From: Lipingzhangella_A rawalii
GTDB lineage: Bacteria; Actinomycetota; Actinomycetes; Streptosporangiales; Streptosporangiaceae
Length of the DNA stretch: 64,000 nt
Reading direction: 5' to 3'
NCBI RefSeq assembly: GCF_031628175.1
Contig: NZ_JAVLVT010000001.1
Coordinates: forward strand, 806,001-870,000
Position numbers and translations under genes: made by a program
In this document: piece by piece, positions 42,406 to 51,455 of the stretch
How the letters are laid out: each line of letters begins with the position of its first letter
Position numbering within the stretch: the first letter of the stretch is position 1
The notes under the pieces: model-generated
The model's input: the letters and a program-made list of their open reading frames with translations, nothing else
Told to the model about the DNA's origin: nothing
The model's database searches: none

Positions 42406-43584
42406 CTACCTGATGGTTAGCGTGTCCAGATAGCTCTGTGCGTTGCGTGTGGTCTCGGTGACCGAGTCCCCGCCGAACTTCTCCAGGAGTGCCTCGGCAA
42501 GGCTGAGGGCAACCATCGCCTCAGCCACCACACCGGCGGCGGGCACCGCGGTTACGTCACTCCGTTGGTGGTGGGCCTGGGCCGGCTCGCCAGTCTGCGT
42601 GTCCACGGTGTCGAGGGCACGGGGCACGGTCGCGATCGGCTTCATGGCAGCCCGGACCCGAAGTGGCTCCCCTGTGGACATGCCGCCCTCGACTCCACCG
42701 GAGCGGTTCGTGCGTCGCTGCGTTCCGCTCGGTCCCGGCTCGATCTCGTCGTGCGCGGCCGAGCCTCGCCGTGTTGCGGTGTCGAATCCGTCGCCCAATT
42801 CCACACCCTTGATCGCCTGGATCCCCATCAGGGCGCCGGCGATCCGGGAGTCGAGGCGGCGGTCCCAGTGGACATGGCTACCAAGACCGGGAGGAAGGCC
42901 ATAGGCGAGGACCTCCACCACACCGCCCAGAGTGTCGCCCGAACGTTTGGTCTCATCGACCTCGGTGACCATGCGGGCACTGGCCTCGGGATCGAAACAC
43001 CGCAGCGGATCGGCGTCGATGCGGTCCCGATCTCCCGGCCCCGGGAGCTCCGCGGTTCCGGCGCTGATCTCCCCCATGGCAACGACGTGGCTGAGGATCT
43101 CCACCCCAAGGACCTGGTGGCACAGGCGCCGTGCAATCTCACCCAGTGCCACCCGGGCAGCGGTCTCCCGCGCACTGGCGCGTTCCAACACCGGCCGGGC
43201 TTCCTCATGACCGTACTTCTGCATCCCCGCGAGATCCGCGTGTCCCGGACGCGGTCGGGTCAGTGGGGCGTTTCGTGCGAGATCCGCGAGCTCCTGCTCG
43301 TCAACGGGATCCGCGGACATCACCTGCTGCCACTTGGGCCATTCGGTGTTCGCGATCTGGACGGACACCGGGCTCCCCAGGGTCTGGCCGTGCCGGACCC
43401 CACCGATAATCGAGACATCGTCCTGTTCGAACTTCATTCGGGCGCCGCGCCCATAGCCGGCGCGCCGCCGCATCAGTGCCGCCGCGAGATCGTCTGAGCT
43501 CACCCGAACACCGGCCGGAAGCCCCTCCAGGATCGCGACGAGTGCGGGGCCGTGTGACTCCCCCGCCGTCAACCAGCGCAACAT
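42406..43584 (-). CDS. aroC: Chorismate synthase
   Basis: A 392-residue FMN-dependent enzyme, last step of the shikimate pathway. It starts MLRWLTAGESHGPALVAILEGLPAG, the invariant chorismate synthase N-terminus, so the ATG 43582-43584 is chosen although the frame remains open almost a kilobase upstream through the shadow of the prepilin peptidase. Further signatures are RRRAGYGRGARMKFEQD, RPGHADLAGMQKYG, RASARETAARVA and DETKRSGDTLGG. It leads the aroC-aroK-aroB set. Confidence 0.97.
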   Translation of the reverse strand: MLRWLTAGESHGPALVAILEGLPAGVRVSSDDLAAALMRRRAGYGRGARMKFEQDDVSIIGGVRHGQTLGSPVSVQIANTEWPKWQQVMSADPVDEQELADLARNAPLTRPRPGHADLAGMQKYGHEEARPVLERASARETAARVALGEIARRLCHQVLGVEILSHVVAMGEISAGTAELPGPGDRDRIDADPLRCFDPEASARMVTEVDETKRSGDTLGGVVEVLAYGLPPGLGSHVHWDRRLDSRIAGALMGIQAIKGVELGDGFDTATRRGSAAHDEIEPGPSGTQRRTNRSGGVEGGMSTGEPLRVRAAMKPIATVPRALDTVDTQTGEPAQAHHQRSDVTAVPAAGVVAEAMVALSLAEALLEKFGGDSVTETTRNAQSYLDTLTIR

Positions 43585-43628
43585 GCCCTCGATCATTTCA
43601 TGCCACACCGGGTGCTGATGCACGGGTC

Positions 43629-44600
43629 TCACCCGGGAAGCAGCACCGGTATCGGGCCGGCCAACACCGCGATGAGGAGGCCGGTCAGCAGGAACGGCCC
43701 CAGGGGAATCTGGGTGGTCCGCCCAGCACGCCCGGCGAGGAGCAGGAGGAGCCCCACCAGTGTGGATCCGAGGAAGGCGCTGAAGGTGCCCAGCAGGGTG
43801 CTGGCCAGTCCGAGCCACCCGAGATAGAGCCCGAGGACTCCGGAAAGTTTGACGTCGCCCCAGCCCATGCCTGCGGGGTGGATCAACCACAGAATCAGGA
43901 AGCAGCCGCCCACCCCCAGGGCACCGATCAGGGCGTGGGCGAGCTGGGCCGTTTCGTGCGCGGGTGAGAGAGCCGCCACGGTGAGGAGGGCGAGGGCCAC
44001 CGGATAGGTGGGCAGTACCAGTGGATTGGGCAGACGTCGGGTACGGGCATCCACGACCGCCAGGAGGACACCCACCGCACCCAGATAGCTGAAGGCCACA
44101 CGTTCCACACCGGAGGACAGTCCGAGCGCGAGGAGCGCGAATGTTACGGCGGTGAGCACTGGCACGAGCACACCGCCCCGCAGCGAGGCGGCGCAGTGCG
44201 GGCAGGCGCGGGTCCACAGCAGACGTGGGGGAAGGGGAGCCCAGGCTGGCCATGGGATCGCACCGAAGCAGTGTGGACACTCCGGTGGTGGGGGAAGGGG
44301 TGGGTCTGGTTGTTCCGCCTCTGGGGAACCTTCGTCGGTACGATCGGCCGCACGTTCCGGGATCCGTGTGGTCGACGGGTCCGGCTCCAGCCCGACGGCG
44401 CGGGTCTGCCCGGTCTCGTCTTCGGTCACGTCGGCAGCGGTATCGTCGTAGTCCCGGAACAGGGCCACGATGGGCGCGGTCCAGATCCCGACCACCAATC
44501 CGAGGCCGGCCCACAGGACTACGAGAACTGCGGTGTCACCGCCGGCGGGTAACACGGGGGAGATGTCGGACACATAGGCACTGTAGGCACACCCGGCCAC
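43629..44600 (-). CDS. Prepilin peptidase (A24 type IV leader peptidase)
   Basis: A 323-residue polytopic aspartyl protease that cleaves type IV pilin-like signal peptides. The catalytic Asp residues lie in VVDARTRRLPNPLVLP and GMGWGDVKLSGVLG (the GxGD motif). Two CPHC pairs (in ECPHCFGAIPW and ACPHCAASLRGG) resemble the zinc-binding cysteines of PilD. A Pro/Glu-rich insert of about 50 residues follows the first helix. No pilin genes are in this window; the position upstream of aroC is common in actinobacteria. Confidence 0.9.
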   Translation of the reverse strand: MAGCAYSAYVSDISPVLPAGGDTAVLVVLWAGLGLVVGIWTAPIVALFRDYDDTAADVTEDETGQTRAVGLEPDPSTTRIPERAADRTDEGSPEAEQPDPPLPPPPECPHCFGAIPWPAWAPLPPRLLWTRACPHCAASLRGGVLVPVLTAVTFALLALGLSSGVERVAFSYLGAVGVLLAVVDARTRRLPNPLVLPTYPVALALLTVAALSPAHETAQLAHALIGALGVGGCFLILWLIHPAGMGWGDVKLSGVLGLYLGWLGLASTLLGTFSAFLGSTLVGLLLLLAGRAGRTTQIPLGPFLLTGLLIAVLAGPIPVLLPG

Positions 44601-44696
44601 GACATCCCAATCCTGGTTGTGCGCACGGGTCCTGGCACCCCGTGAATACCCTGCCGGGTGAATGGCGTACCGGTGTGTCGACCTGCCGAGGCCGGG

Positions 44697-45416
44697 TCAG
44701 TCCTCGGGACGGGTCGCACGGACCACGGCACTCAGTTCCACGCCCCCGGGGAGCATGGGGCGAAGCTCCTCGGCGAGACGGTCGGCGACCCGGCGTATCG
44801 AGTCGTCGTCGCGGTGTTCCAGTTCGAGCCGCACGCCGATATCGGCGCGCTCCGAGTCCAGCACCCGTACGCGCTCGATACCGAACTCCGTGTGGGTGAC
44901 CCGGTAGATGGCGGCGAGCACCCGGGTGTCGGACTTCGGTTCCGGAACCGTGCCCTGCTCGGCGAGGACGGAGAGAAAGTAACCCTCCACCGTGTACGGA
45001 ACCGGGCCGGCCATATCCAGTACCAGGGCATCGGCTCCCTCATCGCATGCGGCCTGACAGGCCTCGCCCACGCTGACCGGAACGGGGCGTGCCCCGGGAC
45101 GCCACTGACGCATGCTGTCCACACAGGTGAAGGCGAGCATGCCGCGACGCCCGTCGTTGCCCACGAGAATCGGGACGGCGACTGAGCTACCGTGGCCACT
45201 GTCGCCATGCTGGGTGGGGTCGGTGGCAGTCGCGGAGCTGCCCTCGGAGGTCGTGACCACGGGCACAAGCAGTCGCGCGGAGCCCAGCGCGGTGAGGACG
45301 CGTCGTTGGCTGGCCTGGCCACGCGTGTAGGCCTGAAGTGCGTCCCGCAGCTGTGGGTCCGCGTCTCCGCGGTCATCGGTGAAGCGCTGCGCCCCGGTTA
45401 TGGTTGGTCCCGTCAC
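44697..45416 (-). CDS. SseB-family protein
   Basis: A 239-residue soluble protein of the SseB N-terminal domain family. Typical elements are an opening DPQLRDALQAYTRG, LLVPVVTTSEG, AVPILVGNDGRRGMLAFTCVDSMRQWRPGARPVPVS split over two strands, and ADALVLDMAGPVPYTVEG. The GTG 45414-45416 is chosen because it gives VTGPTITGAQRF, the usual actinobacterial start; the ribosome-binding site is weak. The frame is open to 45719 without similarity. The function of these proteins in actinobacteria is unknown. Confidence 0.85.
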   Translation of the reverse strand: MTGPTITGAQRFTDDRGDADPQLRDALQAYTRGQASQRRVLTALGSARLLVPVVTTSEGSSATATDPTQHGDSGHGSSVAVPILVGNDGRRGMLAFTCVDSMRQWRPGARPVPVSVGEACQAACDEGADALVLDMAGPVPYTVEGYFLSVLAEQGTVPEPKSDTRVLAAIYRVTHTEFGIERVRVLDSERADIGVRLELEHRDDDSIRRVADRLAEELRPMLPGGVELSAVVRATRPED

Positions 45417-45856
45417 GTCACGTGACTCTACCCGGTCTTGGCACACCCTCGGATGGGCCTCCGGGCAGGCCCCCTGGACGGTGCCTCGTTTCGCTACCGC
45501 ACGCACGACTCCACCGGCCGTTCCGCGGGAACGGTATAGCCGTAGACCACCCACGTCCCCGTAGTGTCCCGCCCCCGACTGGATCCCGGCACCCGGGATA
45601 GGGCCGGCCATGTCGGCGCGCGGGTCACCGCTCTTCCCGCATGTCTTCCTGCGTGTCTTCCTGCGTAGATGTCGTTTCGTGGGCCTCGCGCCGCTCCACC
45701 CGGACTCGCCGCCATCCACTTTGTTGAAACATCAACATCTTCCCAGTAAGGTACACGCTATCGCCGTGAGGTATGGGGGAACGACCCACGGTGACAACGA
45801 AGGTATCCCCGTGACAGCGCGAGCGACTGTCCCATCGACCACAGCAGGAGCAGCAG
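45417..45856. other. Intergenic region between SseB-family and YceI genes
   Basis: 440 bases with no credible gene. It contains two direct copies of TGTCTTCCTGCG in tandem near 45642-45665 and, further right, the YceI promoter and palindrome listed separately. The left part must hold the SseB-family promoter; TTGGCACA-like sequence near 45431 is the only hint. Confidence 0.5.
45722..45752 (+). promoter_or_regulatory. Candidate YceI promoter with palindromic operator
   Basis: A -35-like TTGAAA (45724-45729) and a -10-like TAAGGT (45747-45752) are separated by 17 bases. A perfect 16-base palindrome TGTTGA-AACA-TCAACA (45722-45737) covers the -35 element, as expected for a repressor such as a MarR-type protein. 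The leader to the YceI start is about 100 bases. Confidence 0.6.
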
Positions 45857-46414
45857 ATGACCATCGAATCCGCGGCACAGCAGATTCCCACCGGCACCTG
45901 GACGATCGACACGGCGCACTCCGAGGTGGCGTTCTCGGTTCGACACATGATGGTCAGCCGGGTGAAGGGACGCTTCGAGAAGTTCACCGCGACCCTGACC
46001 GTCCCGGAGGACCGCAGCCAGTCCACACTCACGGCCACCATCGACGCCGGCTCCATCAACACCGACCAGGAGCAACGCGACGAACACATTCGGTCCGCGG
46101 ACTTCTTCGACGTGGCCAACCATCCCGAGTTCCACTTCGAGGCCACCGAAATCCGCCCCCGGGGAGAGGACTTCTCCGTACTCGGAAACCTGACCATCAA
46201 GGGCAACACGCGCCCCGTGGAGTTGGCTGCCGAGTTCAACGGAGTCACCCAGGACCCGTGGGGCAATGATCGGGCTGGGTTCCACGCCACCACGGAGATC
46301 AGCCGTAAGGACTTCGGAGTCGACATCGAAATGCCGATGGACGGGGGTGGTGTCGTGGTCGGTGACCGGATCCGGATCGAGATCGACGTGGAGTTCACCC
46401 GGGACCAGGACTGA
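45857..46414 (+). CDS. YceI-family lipid-binding lipocalin-like protein
   Basis: A 185-residue beta-barrel protein. It has TGTWTIDTAHSEVAFSVRHMMVSRVKGRF, the standard YceI opening, then INTDQEQRDEHIRSADFFDV and the repeating strand pattern ending in RIRIEIDVEF. Members bind isoprenoid-type lipids in a central cavity. No signal peptide is visible, so this copy is likely cytoplasmic. The ATG is preceded by AGGAG about 7 bases upstream. Convergent with the CoA-transferase gene, 23 bases apart. Confidence 0.93.
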   Translation: MTIESAAQQIPTGTWTIDTAHSEVAFSVRHMMVSRVKGRFEKFTATLTVPEDRSQSTLTATIDAGSINTDQEQRDEHIRSADFFDVANHPEFHFEATEIRPRGEDFSVLGNLTIKGNTRPVELAAEFNGVTQDPWGNDRAGFHATTEISRKDFGVDIEMPMDGGGVVVGDRIRIEIDVEFTRDQD

Positions 46415-46437
46415 CGGCCCGCGCCCCGAGGTCTTGC

Positions 46438-47637
46438 TCAGGAGGCGGCCGTCTCCTCCAGACCCGCCAGCCAGGCCCGCACGCTGTCGTTGTGCTCGCC
46501 AAGCCGTGGTGGGGGCTGGTGGCCGACACGGTTTCGGGAGGCCCCACTCGCCGGGTCCTCCAAGCGCAGTGCGGATCCCGGCAGTTCGATATCGCCGAGC
46601 GCGGGGTGACGTACCGAAAGTACGCCACCCTGCGCTCGCGCCTGCTCCCACTGGTAGACCTGGTCGATGCTGCGGATGGCTCCACAGGGAATCCCAATCG
46701 CGGAGATCCGATCCAGCCAGGAATCACGCGTGTCGGTGGCCAGGACGTTCTCCATCTCGGCATTGAGGGCGGTCCGGTTGTCGACACGTGCAGCGTTGCT
46801 TCCGAACCGGGTGTCGTCGGGATCGAGCCCGAGCAGAACGGCGAAGCGCCGCCACTGCTCCTCACTGGCCACCGCCACCTGAAGCATCCCGTCCCCGCAG
46901 GTATAGGCACCGTAGGGAGCGATCGAGGGATGGTGGTTTCCGATGGGCTCCGGCCGATCACCGGCCACGCTCCATCGGGTTCCCTGGAAGGCGTGCACTC
47001 CGATCAGTGCAGACAGCAGGGAGGTACGGACCACGGTTCCCCGTCCCGTCCGCATACGCTCGTACAGCGCCGCGAGAGCTCCTTGAGCAGCGTTCATCCC
47101 GGCCAACAGGTCACCGATGGGCACTCCGACTTTGGTCGGTGTCTGTGGGTCCGGGCCCGTCACACTCATCAGCCCCGCCTCTCCCTGGGCGATTTGGTCG
47201 TACCCGGCCCGCCCCCCTTCGGGACCGTCGTGCCCGAACCCGGTGATGGAACAGATGATCAGGCGAGAATTGAGCTCGTGCAGCCGTTCGGCACCGAATC
47301 CTCGCCGGTCCAACACTCCGGGGCGGAAGTTCTCCACCAGGATGTCACTGACACGTACCAGGCGGGTCAGAAGCTCCACTCCGCTGGGATCCTTGAGATC
47401 TAGCTCGACTGACTCCTTGTTGCGGTTGCAGGAGAGGAAGTATGTGCTGGTTCGTTCGTCCTCCGGGCCAGCGAAGGGCGGCCCCCATCCGCGGGTGTCG
47501 TCCCCACGTCCCGGCTGTTCGACCTTGATGACACGGGCCCCGAGGTCCCCCAGCAGCATCGCCGCATGGGGCCCCGCAAGGGCACGGGACAGGTCGAGAA
47601 CCACGGTTCCGGAAAGCGGTCCGTCTGGGTCTGCCAT
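46438..47637 (-). CDS. CaiB/BaiF family CoA transferase
   Basis: A 399-residue class III CoA transferase moving CoA between acyl acids. The N-terminal Rossmann part starts VVLDLSRALAGPHAAMLLGDLGARVIKVE; ENFRPGVLDRRGFG and the catalytic Asp in AGYDQIAQGEAGLM are typical. The acyl group cannot be predicted. It stands alone without acyl-CoA dehydrogenase neighbours. A long imperfect palindrome lies directly upstream of its start. Confidence 0.92.
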   Translation of the reverse strand: MADPDGPLSGTVVLDLSRALAGPHAAMLLGDLGARVIKVEQPGRGDDTRGWGPPFAGPEDERTSTYFLSCNRNKESVELDLKDPSGVELLTRLVRVSDILVENFRPGVLDRRGFGAERLHELNSRLIICSITGFGHDGPEGGRAGYDQIAQGEAGLMSVTGPDPQTPTKVGVPIGDLLAGMNAAQGALAALYERMRTGRGTVVRTSLLSALIGVHAFQGTRWSVAGDRPEPIGNHHPSIAPYGAYTCGDGMLQVAVASEEQWRRFAVLLGLDPDDTRFGSNAARVDNRTALNAEMENVLATDTRDSWLDRISAIGIPCGAIRSIDQVYQWEQARAQGGVLSVRHPALGDIELPGSALRLEDPASGASRNRVGHQPPPRLGEHNDSVRAWLAGLEETAAS

Positions 47638-47643
47638 TGCAAC

Positions 47644-47677
47644 CCCCTAATTGGCTAGGCCACTAGCCCAATAGGGG
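47644..47677. promoter_or_regulatory. 34-base imperfect palindrome upstream of the CoA transferase
   Basis: The arms CCCCCTAATTGGCTAG (47644-47659 region) and CTAGCCCAATAGGGG (47663-47677) are inverted repeats differing by single-base slips. The core is ATTGGCTAG-GCCA-CTAGCCCAAT (47650-47672). It lies 7 bases upstream of the CoA transferase start and about 140 bases upstream of the kinase gene, and looks like a repressor operator. Confidence 0.55.
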
Positions 47678-47816
47678 CACAGTAGTGAATACCGCTCCCC
47701 CGCACAAGCCCACGATGCTGGTCTAGTCTGGATACCGGTGCCGTCCACCGGCAGGCGAGCCCCAGGGCGACCCGAGCCACGGCCCACACGCGATCGGGGA
47801 AGAGCACACCGTCATC

Positions 47817-50456
47817 ATGGCAAGCCACGACCCAACGGACCCGGATCCCACCGAGCCCACGCGCAGGATCCCCTCCCGGGGCGCACGGGCAAAGGCGACC
47901 GCGCCCACGCGTTGGGTGACCGCCCTCCTCCGGCCAGCACCCCAGGCGCACCCGGGTGCCGAGCCCGCGCCGAAACCAGGACCTGCTCCCGATCCGGCGG
48001 ACACCGAAACGAGTTCCCGGGACGACCGGGACTCCGGGCAAACCGCGCTGCTGCCCCCTCGGGACCACACGCAGCGGAATCGCGGACACCGTCCGGCCGC
48101 CCGCGGCACGCCGGGGGCACAGTCGCACCCTCGGGGCATCCGAGGGTTGGCCGCCCCGGCAGAGTGGCTCTCCCGCCTGGTCTCCCGCGCTGTGGTCGGA
48201 TCCCCCCATGAGCTGGCCTCGACCATCCCGCCCAGCCTGGTCGAGACCTACACCCTGCTCGAATACATCGGTTCCGGTGGGGAAGCGGTGGTCTACCTCG
48301 TGGAGCCGCGTGCCCATCCCGGCCACCGTCTGGCACTGAAGGTGTACCGCCCGGGACACGACATCAACCGCGAACTGTTGGACCGGCTGCGGGCACGCCC
48401 CACCGATTCCCCCTACATCCCGGCCATCCACGACTACGGATACGCGCGCAGCCCGTGGGGGGAGGACCTGGCCTGGGAAGCCCAGGAGTACTTCCCCCAC
48501 GGATCCCTTCGACAGATCCTCGACGGAGCACCGTTGGCCGAAGAGCAGGCACGGGACACCGTGGCGGCAGTAGCGGCGTGTCTGCGGTACTGGCAGGAAC
48601 AGCTCCAGTTCAACCACACCGACGTCAAACCAGAGAATCTCCTGGTTCGCCAGGTTGCCCCTCCCGTGTTCGCGCTCACCGACTTCGGCGGGGCGGTTCG
48701 CGCCACACTCAGCCGGGTCTACGGCGGCCTGGCCGTCACCGAGGACTACGCGGCTCCCGAGGTCGTGGAGGGCCGGCGCGAGGCCCCGTCCGCGTGGTGG
48801 TCGCTGGGGATCATGGTGCACGAGCTGGCAACCGGACGGCGCCCGGAACGCGGGGACAGCTGGCTGGCCGCCCGCAGTCGCGAGATCGACGTCTCTGCGA
48901 TCGGTGCCGAGGAGTGGCGGCTGTTGGCTCGGGGGCTGCTGCACCCGAGCCCCGAGGCCCGCTGGGGGTACCAGCAGGTCAACCAGTGGCTCGCCGGAGA
49001 ACAGCCCGAGGTGCGCCCCCAGCGCCGGTACGCCACGCTGAGCTTCGGGGATGTGGCCCATCAGGATCCCCCCAGTCTCGCCTTCGACCTCCTGGACCGG
49101 TCGGAGGCCGGCGCAGTATGGCTGCGCACCAACTGGCGGCAGCTGCGGTCGTGGTTGGATCGCGAGGTCAATGACCACATTTTCGACCGGGAGTACCTCA
49201 CCCAACTCGAGTCCCATCCGGAACGCGCCCACCTGGCGATCTGTGCGCTGGCGGCCCGGTTCGTTCCGGGCATGCCTCCGCGCTACCGCGGCCACGAGAT
49301 CACCGCTGAGGGGTTGGGCAGCCTCGCCACGGGAGACCCCAGCCAGCGGGCGGTCCTGCGGGAAGCACTCGAACTGGGGGCGGTCGGTGTGGCCGCCCGG
49401 CACTGGTGCGACCACCCGGCCTGCCGAGCCAGCGGCACCAACCGGTGCCGGCAGCTGGAGCGCGCCCAGCACGAGGTCCCACTGATCATGGAACGCGTGC
49501 GGGATTCGGTCCGGCAGGTCGCCGACACCGCCCCCACCCAGCCGGGCACCGCGGAATGGGACTCGGCGTGGGCCCAGGCCACGCAGCTGGTATTGGATCC
49601 GGAGGCCACACAGCGCTACCGACGACTGTTGCGTACCAGCACCTGGAACCCGCTGCGTTCCGACACGCCCCGCCATGCCTCCTGGTGGCGCGAGCAGCGG
49701 CGTAGCGGACTGCGGGGCACCGACGGGGAGGTGTCGGCGCAGGCGGCACTGGTCACCGCCTTCCTGATGCTGCCCGCGGCCAGTACGGCCGGGGCACGCA
49801 GCCGCGAACTCCAGCGCGTCGAACGTCGACACCGCTGGCGGGAGCGCTGGCAGCGCACCCGGGCGGCCGTGGCCGGAGCCATCCCCCGTAGCTCGGGCTC
49901 CCCGGCCCCCGCTGCCGAAGGAAACGCCCCCGGTGACCAGCAGATCCCCAACCGGCCGGATGAGCGTCAGCGCGCAGTACAGCAACGTCGAACCGAACGG
50001 CGGATGCGTCAGGTCCAACGTGCCATGTCGGCCGGACGGTGTCGGCGGCATGGCATCCCGCTGGCCTTCCTGGGCCTGCTGGACGGAGTGGGCACCCTGC
50101 TGTGGACAACGGTGGGGCTCTACAGCACCTCGGCCGGGATCGCCACCGCCCAGCGCGTTGCGACCGGATTCGTCGACAGCCCGGTGGGGGGCCTGCTGTC
50201 CGCGGTCGGAGGCACGGCGATGGGGCTGTTGCCGGCCGAGATCGGCTACCGGTGGTGGTTTCCGATCGTGCTAGCGGTTCTGCTGTGGTTGGCCTGCCGT
50301 ACCGCCGCCGCGAGCACCCGCCCCGCGCGCCTCCGGCTGGCCGCCTCCTGGCTCGCGGTCCTCGGCTCGGTAGTCATGACACTGCGCCTGCTGGCCAGCG
50401 CCCTGCTGATGCTGACCATGGGGGTGCTCATCCCGCTGAGTCTGCTGGTGGGGTAG
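47817..50456 (+). CDS. Kinase-like protein with C-terminal membrane domain
   Basis: An 879-residue multidomain protein. Residues 1-130 are Pro/Arg-rich and disordered. A Hanks-type protein kinase fold spans about 147-395: glycine loop GSGGEAVVYLVE, Lys in LALKVYRP (K175), catalytic loop HTDVKPENLL (D269, K271, N274; HTD replaces the usual HRD), TDFGG and AAPE. About 400-700 is a soluble region I do not recognise, with Cys/His residues in HWCDHPACRASGTNRC. The last 140 residues hold about four hydrophobic segments. No PASTA domains, no phosphatase or FHA partner is adjacent. Catalytic residues look complete, so it is probably active. Confidence 0.8.
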   Translation: MASHDPTDPDPTEPTRRIPSRGARAKATAPTRWVTALLRPAPQAHPGAEPAPKPGPAPDPADTETSSRDDRDSGQTALLPPRDHTQRNRGHRPAARGTPGAQSHPRGIRGLAAPAEWLSRLVSRAVVGSPHELASTIPPSLVETYTLLEYIGSGGEAVVYLVEPRAHPGHRLALKVYRPGHDINRELLDRLRARPTDSPYIPAIHDYGYARSPWGEDLAWEAQEYFPHGSLRQILDGAPLAEEQARDTVAAVAACLRYWQEQLQFNHTDVKPENLLVRQVAPPVFALTDFGGAVRATLSRVYGGLAVTEDYAAPEVVEGRREAPSAWWSLGIMVHELATGRRPERGDSWLAARSREIDVSAIGAEEWRLLARGLLHPSPEARWGYQQVNQWLAGEQPEVRPQRRYATLSFGDVAHQDPPSLAFDLLDRSEAGAVWLRTNWRQLRSWLDREVNDHIFDREYLTQLESHPERAHLAICALAARFVPGMPPRYRGHEITAEGLGSLATGDPSQRAVLREALELGAVGVAARHWCDHPACRASGTNRCRQLERAQHEVPLIMERVRDSVRQVADTAPTQPGTAEWDSAWAQATQLVLDPEATQRYRRLLRTSTWNPLRSDTPRHASWWREQRRSGLRGTDGEVSAQAALVTAFLMLPAASTAGARSRELQRVERRHRWRERWQRTRAAVAGAIPRSSGSPAPAAEGNAPGDQQIPNRPDERQRAVQQRRTERRMRQVQRAMSAGRCRRHGIPLAFLGLLDGVGTLLWTTVGLYSTSAGIATAQRVATGFVDSPVGGLLSAVGGTAMGLLPAEIGYRWWFPIVLAVLLWLACRTAAASTRPARLRLAASWLAVLGSVVMTLRLLASALLMLTMGVLIPLSLLVG

Positions 50457-50574
50457 GGAGTGTTGCGCGACCGTCGAGGATGCGCGGCCGGACCGGAATG
50501 GTTCGCCCCGGACCCACGGCCGGCCAGCCCCGAAACAGTCGCCCCCGTGCCGGCGCGGCGGCGTTACTCATGAC

Positions 50575-51195
50575 TCACACTGGGCGGGAATCGCCACGCG
50601 GGCCCGTGGCACGCAGGCGTTCCAGGTCCGCGAGGGTGTCGATGTCCTCCGGGCTGGCGATATCGTCACACGGAATCGGGGTGACCAGATGGGCATAGGC
50701 CGTGAGGAACGGGCGCGCCCCCACGTCGCCCTGGGCCATCTCCCGCACGCGTGGCCAGTGCTCCCGGGCCAGCAGCACGGGGTTGCGCCGCTTACCGCTG
50801 TAGGTTGCCACCGCGGCCCGGGCACCGGCGGTGTATGCCGCCAGCAGACGCGCCACTGCCTCGGAGGTGATCAACGGCTGGTCCACGAGAACGATAACGA
50901 CGGCGTCGGCCCCGTCGTCCTCCAGCGCCAACAGTCCGAGCCGCAGCGAGGATCCCATACCGCTGGCCCAGTCCGGGTTGTGCACCTGACGCACCGCTCC
51001 GAGATCCGGTTGGACCGCACCGGTGACCACCACCACGGTGGCGCAGCCGGCACTGCGCACGGTGTCGACGCACCGGTCCACCAGGCGCTGGCCCGCGAAC
51101 TCCACCGTCGCCTTGGGCTGGCCCAGTCGCTGCCCCTGCCCGGCGGCCAGAACCAGCGCGGCCACCGACGTCCCGGTGCTACGGTGCGCTGCCAC
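50575..51195 (-). CDS. MobA-like NTP transferase (MocA-type molybdenum cofactor nucleotidyltransferase family)
   Basis: A 206-residue nucleotidyltransferase. Its signature is LVLAAGQGQRLGQPKATVEFAGQ; HNPDWASGMGSSLRLGL and VIVLVDQPLITSEAV carry the metal-binding Asp. It is closest in pattern to molybdenum cofactor cytidylyl/guanylyltransferases (MocA/CoxI-associated). No molybdoenzyme is nearby, so the substrate is open. The GTG 51193-51195 follows GGGGAGG by 7 bases. It is divergent from the urease operon. Confidence 0.85.
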   Translation of the reverse strand: MAAHRSTGTSVAALVLAAGQGQRLGQPKATVEFAGQRLVDRCVDTVRSAGCATVVVVTGAVQPDLGAVRQVHNPDWASGMGSSLRLGLLALEDDGADAVVIVLVDQPLITSEAVARLLAAYTAGARAAVATYSGKRRNPVLLAREHWPRVREMAQGDVGARPFLTAYAHLVTPIPCDDIASPEDIDTLADLERLRATGPRGDSRPV

Positions 51196-51394
51196 CCGAG
51201 CGCCTCCCCTCGTGCTGCCTGGTACGCACAGTAGTCCCCTCCGGGCGCGCCGGCCAGACGAGCGGTGACAGCTCCAGCCCCCGGCGGGCTCGCCGCGTAA
51301 TCTGCTCCGTCCCCCGAGCGCGAACCTCCGCAACGGGGTGCTGGATGTTCCACTCCGCGCGGTGTGCGGTTTTAACGCGGCGGGTGCGGTGTAG

Positions 51395-51410
51395 GAAACA
51401 TCTGTGTTAC
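51395..51410 (+). promoter_or_regulatory. Candidate GlnR-type half box upstream of urease operon
   Basis: GAAAC (51395-51399) and GTTAC (51406-51410) are separated by six bases, matching the inner two of the four 5-mers in the actinobacterial GlnR consensus (GTnAC-n6-GAAAC repeats). It lies 46 bases upstream of the ureA start. Outer half-sites are not visible, so it is only a candidate. Urease genes are known GlnR targets in Streptomyces and mycobacteria. Confidence 0.4.
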
Positions 51411-51455
51411 ACGCGTGCGGCACAGTAGCTCTGGCGTCGTCCCCGGAGGGAGCCC

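Noticed and set aside
42406..44514. 702-residue fused frame ending in chorismate synthase
   Set aside because: The part before MLRWLTAGESHG is the out-of-frame shadow of the prepilin peptidase; chorismate synthase starts at 43584.
47655..50051. 798-residue open frame on minus, antisense to the kinase-like gene
   Set aside because: The plus strand carries kinase motifs in order; the minus frame has no domain and is GC-driven.
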